The notes under the pieces were generated by a model. That model was not told the DNA's origin. It saw only the letters and a program-made list of their open reading frames with translations, and did no database searches. A DNA stretch of 64,000 nucleotides from the NCBI GenBank assembly GCA_963675135.1, contig CAVLYN010000095.1, positions 1-64,000 of the forward strand, given 5' to 3'. The DNA is from Galeopsis tetrahit. Taxonomy: Eukaryota > Streptophyta > Magnoliopsida > Lamiales > Lamiaceae. Positions within the stretch are counted from its first letter, which is position 1; each line of letters starts with the position of its first letter. Positions 57,300 to 64,000 of this stretch are shown here, piece by piece. Made by a program: the position numbers and the translations under genes.

Positions 57300-58628
57300 A
57301 ATTTCAGGGAGGTTGGCCTCTTTGGGTTGACCTTCAGGGACTTTGGATTCTGGAGTTCCAGAACCAGATGAATTAGTCCTTGATATGGATTTGGTCTTGC
57401 TTTCAGCTCTGCTCTCCCTTAGAGCCAATTGAAGAGACCTTTCTTCTTGAAGCTCCAACACTTTCTCAGTAGGCTTGGCCCTTCTCTTGCTGGCCCTACT
57501 GCTTCCACTTCCTTCCTTTTCAGGGACAACTTCCCTGATTCTCTTATCACCCTTCTTCTTTTGCCTTGTCTCATTGTACTTCCTCCTCAACTCTTCTGAG
57601 TGGTCAGAAGGCACACTCACTCCCTCTTCTGCCACTGCATCAACTTCAGCTGATGCTCCTGAGGCTTCTCTTGAGGACAATTGAGACATTTTCCTTGTTT
57701 TGACAGCCCTGGCCTTAGTTCTCTTCTTCATCTTAGGCTTTTCTTCAACCTGTTCTTCAGCAGGTTTGGCCATAAGCATCCTTCTCCGTTCAGTTTTCTT
57801 GCTGAGCTTTCTGAACAAGATCTTTTGGGCTGGGAGGGGCTTTGCAAAGGTCTGCATTTGAGAATAGTGGGAAAACCTTTCAATCAGCAAGCTTGCCCTG
57901 GTGCAATACTTGATTTTCCCTTCTAGCACCACCTTGTTGTGAGTTTTCACTTTGAATTTTGCCTTTTCCTTCATCATCTCAGACATGATGAAGGTCCTCC
58001 AATCAAATTTAATGCCCTTATCACTGGCATCAATAATGGCAGCCATGATTCTGATTCTTGGATGGCTGACCTGCTCCAAGCTTCCAGTATTGCTCAAGAG
58101 ACTCTTAGCAACTACCTCAAAAAGGTTGAGAAATTCTGGCTTGAGAGTCTTCTTGTTCTGTGTTGAAGAAATGGGGCCTGGAACCAATAGCCATTCTTGA
58201 GCTATCTCATCTTCATGGCCAGTACCATAAACTTCTAGATTCCTTCCCTCATAAGGTAATCCAAAAGCTCCTTCCAGATCTTCTGAGGAGAATTTCACTC
58301 TATGAAATCTCTCTTCTTCCTCTCCTTCTGCAGTGTATGACAACCTTGTGGAAACTTCACCATCTGCAGGTTGACCTCTCCATTTGAGAAAGGCAAAGAA
58401 TTCTGCCATGTAGCTTTCCAAGCATGAGCTTGGTCTTTCTTCCATGAACTTTTGAAGTCCAGCTCTCCTCAACCATCTCAAGGTTGGTGTTATTTCAGGA
58501 TCCTCACTCTCAAAGGATACTATGGGCTCAAAATGAAGATTGTTTTTGTTGCTTAAGTAGCCAAAATCAAGGTCTAGAGCCTTGTTGGAGAAATCAATGA
58601 GCATCTCTGGTCTAACTTTGGGGGCCAT
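57297..58628 (-). pseudogene. Env-like ORF, part 1: plant-transposon-type N-terminal domain
   Basis: The first 443 codons of a frame that runs on past a TAG at 57,297-57,299. It starts at ATG (MAPKVRPEM) after a pyrimidine-rich leader. Residues about 45-260 resemble the domain annotated in many plant genomes as putative plant transposon protein: AGLQKFMEERP, an E-F-F-A-F-L-K-W helix, VKFSSEDLEGAFGLPY, and HPRIRIMAAIIDASDKGIKF near residue 200. Residues about 275-315 are very basic (KKTERRR, KKRTKARAVKTRK) and could be a nuclear localisation signal. Residues 395-409, EERSLQLALRESRAE, match the ubiquitin-interacting motif. I see no signal peptide and no membrane helix, so env is a positional label rather than an assigned function. 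Confidence 0.75.
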
Positions 58629-59118
58629 TGAAATTTGCAGAGAAAATTTGAGAGAGTTTGAAGAAAATTTGAGTTAGGGTTTCGAATACTTGGGGAAGAA
58701 GTGTTCGTGGGGGATCTTAAGACTTGTGAATATTCTAAAAAGAATGTTTGTCAATGAGTTGGTGAGGTCTTGATGCAATTCAAAGGTGAACAAAAATGGA
58801 AATCCAAAATGAACGGCTAGGATTGATTTCAGGGGAGTTGTCCATTTTTGATCCAATGGTCAAAAACCAATGTAACAGTGAAAGAACTGTTTTATTCAAA
58901 AACGTGGGTAGTTTTTAATGTTTGTTTAAGGCTAGGGGTTTTTTGAGATAGATCATGTCCCAAAAAGTTTAATGCAAACAAGAGTTAAATCTTAGCATTT
59001 AATGCATGGAAAGTGACCTTTTGGGTGGGAGACAAATTAAATCCCAGAAAGGTGAAAACTGTATTTCAATGGGACAGATTTTGAAATAGACAATGATCAC
59101 TTAAAGTAGGTGCTTATC
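58629..59118 (-). promoter_or_regulatory. Leader upstream of the env-like ORF
   Basis: The minus strand shows CAATCCTAGCCGTTCATTTT, then pyrimidine-rich sequence (CCCCACGAACACTTCTTCCCC, AACTCTCTCAAATTTTCTCT) up to the ATG. It resembles a plant mRNA 5' leader. The equivalent region of the plus-strand Copia element (42,560-42,707) also has CAATCCTAGCC and a pyrimidine-rich run. This suggests the env-like ORF has its own promoter or a splice acceptor. Neither can be located with confidence. Confidence 0.4.
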
Positions 59119-59844
59119 TGATGTGCCAAAATTTGCACGAGAGGATTACGTGTCCTCTGGATTGGATGTCCCACTCTTCGAACACGTACAATCACTCTAA
59201 ATATGCTGCCTTCACTTGAAATCTTCAAGAACCTGCAAAGAACACGCCGGAGGGGGGTCCGGCGTGGACACTCCGATGCCTAAGTCAGTATAGGGCTTAT
59301 CAATATCTCCCAAGGATCTCAAGATCCTTAATGTATCAAAATAGTTCTCAAAGAATATCAGAAAGGTGTTTCGTGTTTTGTATATCAAGTTTGTAGTATA
59401 AGAATGTCTAACCTGGAAATCTCCTCGAATTTACCTATTTATAGAGATACTTTCTGGAGAGGAAGTCAAGCCTTCCTCTTATTTCGGAGCTGCCCATAAG
59501 ACTCGGCCCTGCTGAGTGGACGAAGTCCTCTTTTCTCTCCACTCCCTGAAGACTCGGTGACACTCCTTCTTAGTGGACTTTTTTCCCTAAGATAAAGGAG
59601 GATAAGGTCTTCCTTTTATCGAGTCTGGACCGAAAATGGCGGGATTCCCCTATATTTACGGCCCATAAATTCATATCAAGACTGATTCTTCTCGCTGCCC
59701 TTCTCCAGACGAAGCTCTCTCCAGAGGGACCTCTAGAGAGGATTCCCTATCCAGGGAGTATTACACAATCCAATCCTTTCACTTTGACCTTATCTTTTAT
59801 ACACGTGTCGACTCCTTATTAGGTGACATTTTTAGGCCGCATCA
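59119..59844 (-). repeat. Gypsy 3' LTR (726 bp)
   Basis: On the minus strand it starts TGATGCGGCC right after a polypurine tract and ends GGCACATCA. The ends are imperfect inverted repeats (TGATGCGGCC against TGATGTGCC). A TATA box CTATAAATAGG lies on the minus strand near 59,437-59,447. Downstream are GCCGGACCCCCCTCCGGCGT, a GC-rich hairpin around 59,246-59,266, and TTCTTTGCAGGTTC, both frequent near the end of plant gypsy LTRs. No coding frame. Confidence 0.82.
59437..59447 (-). promoter_or_regulatory. TATA box of the gypsy LTR
   Basis: The minus strand reads CTATAAATAGG about 320 bp before the LTR end, in the position expected for the core promoter. It establishes the LTR orientation independently of the polypurine tract. 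Confidence 0.65.
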
Positions 59845-59862
59845 TCTACTCCCCCCTACTCT
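59845..59862 (-). promoter_or_regulatory. Gypsy polypurine tract
   Basis: The minus strand reads GAGAGTAGGGGGGAGTAGA directly before the LTR start TGATGCGG. This purine tract primes plus-strand DNA and sets the LTR border. Confidence 0.8.
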
Positions 59863-60149
59863 CGTAAAAGGGAGATATCTTTTGTGAGAGTAGAAAATTC
59901 AAGTAATTCCAGCACAGAGACATTTCTGGAGAGACATGTATGATTCCAGCTCCAGAGGGAAATTTCGAAAATATTTTCCTCCATGAGTTTTAAGTAGATC
60001 GGGGGGTTTATCTCGGCATCTAGGCCTCTGCATATCTTTTCCTTTCGTTCCCCAGAGATCTTAGTTCTTGGGAAGCAATTCTCTTGGATTTCGGGCTAGA
60101 GGAATAACCCTCCAGCTTTTCTTGGCAAAAGATTTTGGTTCATAAACTC
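59863..60149 (-). other. Gypsy internal non-coding sequence
   Basis: No frame of note between the polypurine tract and the tandem repeats. It includes words also found in the repeat units (GGCCTCT, TTCGGGCTAGAGG), so it may be a strongly diverged continuation of them. Confidence 0.5.
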
Positions 60150-61465
60150 TTTCTTTCATTTTTAAGTGACCCACTTGGGTCTCAAGTATGGTGAGGAGCT
60201 CTCCAGCTCTCTTCGGCCTCTAGGCCTCCGAGTGTCTTTCACTCTTATTCTCAGAAGATTTGGATTCATAAAATCTTTTTTTTCATTGAATAACCCTTTT
60301 GGGTCTCAAGCATGATGATGGCTCTCCGGAGCTCCTCGACCTCTAGGCCTCTGAGTGTCTCTCACTCTTATTCTTAAAAGATTTTAATTCATAAAATCTT
60401 CTCATTTCATTGATTAACCCTTCTGGGTCTCAAATATGGTGAGGGCTTCTCTGGAGCACCTCGGCCTCTAGGCCTCTGAGTGTTTCTCACTCTTATTCTT
60501 AAAAGATTTTAATTCATAAAATCTTCTCATTTCATTGATTAACCCTTCTGGGTCTCAAATATGGTGAGGGCTTCTCTGGAGCACCTCGGCCTCTAGGCCT
60601 CTGAGTGTTTCTCACTCTTATTCTTAAAAGATTTTAATTCATAAAATCTTCTCATTTCAGTAACCCACTTGGGTCTCGAGTAGGATGAGGGCTCTCTGGA
60701 GCACCTCGGCCTCTAGGCCTCTGAGTGTTTCTCACCCTTATTCTTAAAAGACTTTAATTCAAAAAATCTTCTCATTTCAGTAACCCACTTGGGTCTCGAG
60801 TAGGATGAGGGCTCTCTGGAGCACCTCGGCCTCTAGGCCTCTGAATGTTTCTCACCCTTATTCTTAAAAGATTTTAATTCAAAAAATCTTCTCATTTCAG
60901 TAACCCACTTGGGTCTCGAGTAGGATGAGGGCTCTCTGGAGCACCTCGGCCTCTAGGCCTCTGAGTGTTTCTCACTCTTATTCTTAAAAGATTTTAATTC
61001 ATAAAATCTTCTCATTTCATTGATTAACCCTTCTGGGTCTCAAATATGGTGAGGGCTTCTCTGGAGCACCTCGGCCTCTAGGCCTCTGAGTGTTTCTCAC
61101 TCTTATTCTTAAAAGATTTTAATTCATAAAATCTTCTCATTTCAGTAACCCACTTGGGTCTCGAGTAGGATGAGGGCTCTCTGGAGCACCTCGGCCTCTA
61201 GGCCTCTGAGTGTTTCTCACTCTTATTCTTAAAAGATTTTAATTCATAACGTCTTCTCATTTCATTGACTAAACCCTTTTGGGTTTAAAGCATGGTGAGG
61301 GCTCTCTAGAGCTCCTCGGCCTCTAGGCCTCTGAGTGTTTCTCACTCTCATTCTAAAAAGATTTTGATTCATAAAATCTTCTCATTTCATTTACTAACCC
61401 TTTTGGGTTTCAAGCATGGTGAGGGCTCTCTGGAGCTCCTCGGCCTCTAGGCCTCTGAGTGTCTC
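60150..61465 (-). repeat. Tandem repeat, 11 copies of 120 or 125 bp
   Basis: The marker CGGCCTCTAGGCCTCTGAG recurs, with minor variants, at about 60,213, 60,337, 60,462, 60,587, 60,707, 60,827, 60,947, 61,072, 61,192, 61,317 and 61,441, giving steps of 120, 124 or 125. Two unit types explain the lengths: a 120-bp form with CAGTAACCCACTTGGGTCTC and a 124/125-bp form with CATTGATTAACCCTTCTGGG. A degenerate extra copy lies near 62,640-62,720. The repeat sits between the pol remnant and the polypurine tract. Confidence 0.92.
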
Positions 61466-62124
61466 TCACTCTCAATTCTCATATCTCATATATGCTCGGT
61501 GATCTACAGATCCTTCATCATTTCATCACTCCTAATTTTCAAACTTAGCCATCCGGCTACTCAGGGTGGTTAGCCCTCACGCGTTTCAGAATGCTCAAAG
61601 TATGCTTATGAATCATATCTTAAATTGTTAGGAAATATGTGCTCATACAAATTTCCAAAAATCTCCAAATGTTTTCATCATATCTCATAAAATCTTCAAA
61701 TATTCATCAAAGATAAACATACATTTTAACATAATTTAGACTCATCACTAATCAAAAACACGTTCTTAACCATGCCTAAATTCTCAATCATTCTCTCGAT
61801 TCAATCACGAAATTCTCCTAAGTAATCGCCTTAGCATTTCTCAAATCAATCATTTCTGAAGCCTTTGCAAATGCTCATATGCTTCGAGGTTTTATGCTCT
61901 AAACAACTACGTCTAGGTAACTCATATCATATCACAAAGTAAAATTTAAAGTAAAAAGGTAAAATATACACTTTTCACTTACGTGGCTTCATATCAGCAT
62001 CTCGGAGGTAGTAGGCCTAGACCCTTCATCACCCCCCTTAAGCATCGAAGTGTAAAGCATTTGCAAGGTCCGTCATCATGCTCGTCTCCGAATATCGCAT
62101 CTCAACACCCTAGATGATATTACT
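61466..62124 (-). other. Gypsy internal non-coding sequence
   Basis: AT-rich, without recognisable coding. The integrase catalytic core that should follow the zinc-binding domain on the minus strand is not detectable here, so it appears deleted. Confidence 0.5.
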
Positions 62125-62300
62125 CACCTAATAGATCGACTATTGGGTATATCCTTCTTTACAGTAGCCTTGTAGCCCTCATGACTACCTGCTCCTCCTT
62201 CATGGGTTTCTTTTATCACGTAACCTCCTTCGGGAGACATCTTAGATAGGGATGGGTCAACGATCGTTTGTATAATTGGCCACCCAAGATGTAGTATCTT
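62125..62300 (-). pseudogene. Gypsy integrase zinc-binding domain remnant, frameshifted
   Basis: The minus strand reads RYYILGGQLYKRSLTHPYLR, the usual linker before integrase in plant gypsy pol. A one-base frameshift follows near 62,225, and the next frame reads GYVIKETHEGGAGSHEGYKA then TVKKDIP. H-E-G-x-x-G-x-H-x-G is the His-His half of the HHCC zinc finger. The Y-Y-W-P segment and the Cys-Cys half are not seen. Upstream (62,300-62,430) decayed RNase H-to-integrase linker sequence may continue, with stops. Confidence 0.6.
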
Positions 62301-63661
62301 AACCGCAAAGCTCGAGCTTCTCCAGAAGCTGCAGGGGCTGGTCCTTTATTCAGCTCTTCTCAACTTTTGAATATCAAATTTCAGCACCCTGGGGAGAGTT
62401 TGGTCAGCTTCAGCAGCTGGGCTCGGTGGAGCTTCAACTCCTCAAATGTTTTCTGATATTATTCATCCCACTCGAATCTGGATCATTTGCTTAAGATCCT
62501 CTTTGAAGTTCTTATCGTGTTTGGTTCTCAAGCCCCGAACACTCATGTTTATTCCATAATCATCTAGATCATGCCCCGTTTCGGGACCTGGGAAGGCTGG
62601 TTCTCAGTTTTTGCTCGAGGCTCTCTCCTCTTGTCCTCGGGTTTCTCGAATGTTTTAGCATTTAATTCCTTAATAAATATTTGGTGATCCACTTGGATCT
62701 CGAGTAGTGTGAGGTAATTCTATTTTCCCTCAACTCATGATTCTAGTAGGAAACTCAATCCACCACATTTGAGCTTATTCGGGTATTCTCTCCCGGTTTG
62801 GATAAACTCACTCTTTGACATTCAATCAGTTTACCCAGAAGCCTTTCAGGACCTGGACAAGCTTAATCTGAAATCTGAAGTCACATCTAGAATATCGAGG
62901 CATGTCAATCATACAAAATTCAGAGATAAGTATGTTAGCCCCACATTCTGAAGTCACGAATCATTATTAATCCTTAGTCATGGATTCTAGAGCATATAGT
63001 AACCACATAAACTCAACATGCTACTCATGCTCTCTAGTATCTCAAGTCAATCTTCAAAATTTAACATCACATCTAGAGCGTCTAGACATAATAATCATGT
63101 AAAAGTAGGAGGGTCGTACTTGATTTAGGGAAAACAAAGTATGATATGCATATTAATCTCATAATGACATACTTATAACAATATCGAATCAACGAATATC
63201 ATAGCTTATTCATATCACACTCATCATGACATACTCATTATAAAATCAGGTTAGCATAAAAGATCTAACCTTTTTTAGCTTTATCAAATTCAGTACTAAC
63301 CGGTGGTATCGATATACTCGTTATTTGGGAGTCAGCACCATAGCAGGCTGAGTATCATAATCCAGCTACTCGTTTGGTTCTCCATAGTTCCCTGCTCTTT
63401 CGGGCTCTTCCAGGACCTCTAGGTTCTCCAGGTTTACTCGTATATCAATCCCGAATTGATCCTGTAAAGATACACCAAAAAGAAAAAGGGGCCTCCAACA
63501 CAGGCTCTCGAGTGCTCAGATAAGCTTCATAAGCCTCAATTATATAATTTAAATATGAAATAAGGGAATTTCAGATCTGGATGATCTCCAGCAACCTCCA
63601 AAACCTCTGTAGGTTCCAGTTTTAGTTGGGTATATTTCTAAAACCTCTCTCGAGGCCCAAA
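62301..63661 (-). other. Decayed gypsy gag/pol region
   Basis: No intact frame. The minus strand at about 62,585-62,466 has an open run containing ETGHDLDDYG and EDLKQMIQIRVG. It weakly resembles the C-terminal zinc-binding part of Tat-type gag, where a G-H-D/T-x-E/D-C motif precedes an L-K-x-x-I-E helix, but the cysteine is missing. If right, protease, reverse transcriptase and RNase H have been deleted between gag and integrase. The degenerate tandem-repeat copy near 62,640-62,720 also lies here. Confidence 0.4.
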
Positions 63662-63904
63662 TCAGTATCCTCCCGCAGCATTGCGGTTTCCTGTTCCTCC
63701 AGAGTTTCGGGAAGCTTCTGGGCTGGACCTCCCTGCTGTAGATTCTTTCTTCCTCTCTTCACTAGCTGGTTTCACCTCCAGCTTCTTGGATTGCCTCACC
63801 TCTTCGAGGGTGAGATATTTTTCGGCTCTGAAGATTCTCAAATTCTCTACCCGCTTCAGGTAATCAGTCCTCCTCTCACCCACTCTAGTTTTCGGACTTA
63901 TCAT
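63662..63904 (-). pseudogene. Gypsy gag fragment
   Basis: An 80-codon open frame on the minus strand. The stretch RIFRAEKYLTLEEVRQSKKL matches the R-A-E-K-Y-x-x-x-E-E helix seen in the C-terminal half of Tat/Athila-type gag. It is followed by a charged Lys/Glu/Ser/Gly-rich tail (EERKKESTAGRSS), as usual before the gag zinc knuckle. Upstream, in-frame stops appear near 63,940, so gag is broken. The assignment rests on one motif plus position. Confidence 0.5.
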
Positions 63905-64000
63905 TTTGTCTGTTTAGGGCTATTGGCCTTAATCTCAGGGACCTAAATAGGCTTAATCTTCACTTTCCATTTCCGAGCTTATCCCGAAATTCTCCAGGAC

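Larger units (their letters stand above)
51377..59118 (-). mobile_element. 3' half of a second Sirevirus-like Copia element
   Basis: Read on the minus strand, this segment shows an mRNA-like leader, a long env-like reading frame (58,628 to 53,892), about 530 bp of non-coding sequence, a polypurine tract and a complete 1,968-bp 3' LTR. Gag and pol are absent from the window. At 59,119 the sequence switches to the LTR of a Ty3/gypsy element, so the rest of the Copia element presumably lies beyond that insertion. The LTR termini (TGTTGGGA...CCAACA) and TATA element resemble those of the plus-strand Copia element, but the LTR bodies are different, so these are two related families. Confidence 0.8.
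59119..64000 (-). mobile_element. Ty3/gypsy element, Tat-like, 3' end (extends past window)
   Basis: On the minus strand the order is gag remnant (63,904-63,662), a decayed region with an integrase remnant (about 62,300-62,125), a tandem-repeat region (61,465-60,150), a polypurine tract (59,862-59,845) and a 726-bp LTR (59,844-59,119). Only about 3.8 kb separate gag from the LTR, too little for protease, reverse transcriptase, RNase H and integrase, so pol is largely deleted. Tandem repeats between pol and the 3' LTR are a known trait of Tat-lineage elements (Ogre, Retand). TTATC at 59,114-59,118 would be the right-side target duplication; its partner is outside the window. Confidence 0.75.

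Noticed and set aside
53928..58387. Many plus-strand open frames opposite the env-like ORF
   Set aside because: All are overlapped by the much longer minus-strand frame with clear coding composition and domains. They are shadows.
62769..62951. 60-codon plus-strand frame in the gypsy internal region
   Set aside because: Antisense to the element, with no known motif. Treated as chance.

Overview
This window is nuclear DNA of a flowering plant, probably a eudicot. The evidence is plant-type LTR retrotransposons primed by initiator-Met tRNA, plant MITE families, and a long satellite array with ~157-bp monomers. I cannot name the species. I see no intact host gene, no tRNA or rRNA gene and no CRISPR array. 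Almost everything identifiable is repetitive.

Layout. (1) 1-32,622 is one uninterrupted head-to-tail satellite array of roughly 205 monomers of 157/158 bp. It is built from two alternating monomer types and several levels of higher-order duplication (blocks of 18, 8, 17, 22 and 10 monomers). It ends abruptly in a 40-bp duplicated stub. (2) 32,623-34,898 is AT-rich DNA with a decayed Copia reverse-transcriptase fragment, a Stowaway MITE carrying a CACTA-like insert, and possible exon relics. (3) 34,899-44,173 is a recently inserted Copia element of Sirevirus type, flanked by ATAAT. It has a long open gag, a pol broken by one stop and cut off inside reverse transcriptase, a fragment of an env-like ORF, and a 3' LTR that lacks its first ~500 bp. 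(4) 44,174-51,376 is AT-rich DNA with a Helitron-like 3' end, a CGTGTCGACAC-rich element, a Mutator-like element with ~370-bp inverted repeats, and a Tourist-like MITE interrupted by an hAT-like MITE. (5) 51,377-59,118 is the 3' half of a second, related Copia element on the minus strand: LTR, polypurine tract, and one 1,579-codon env-like frame broken by two stops. (6) 59,119-64,000 is the 3' end of a minus-strand Ty3/gypsy element (probably Tat-like): a 726-bp LTR, a polypurine tract, an 11-copy 120/125-bp tandem repeat, and decayed gag and integrase pieces. It appears to have inserted into the leader upstream of the env-like ORF.

The most interesting coding signal is the env-like reading frame of the second Copia element. 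It has no obvious membrane segment. It carries a plant-transposon-type N-terminal domain, long coiled coils, basic clusters and two segments that match the ubiquitin-interacting motif. A fragment with a similar N-terminal domain lies in the first Copia element, so the ORF appears shared by both. The other signals worth a second look are the multi-scale satellite structure and the microhomology join that fused env-like sequence to the middle of the 3' LTR.
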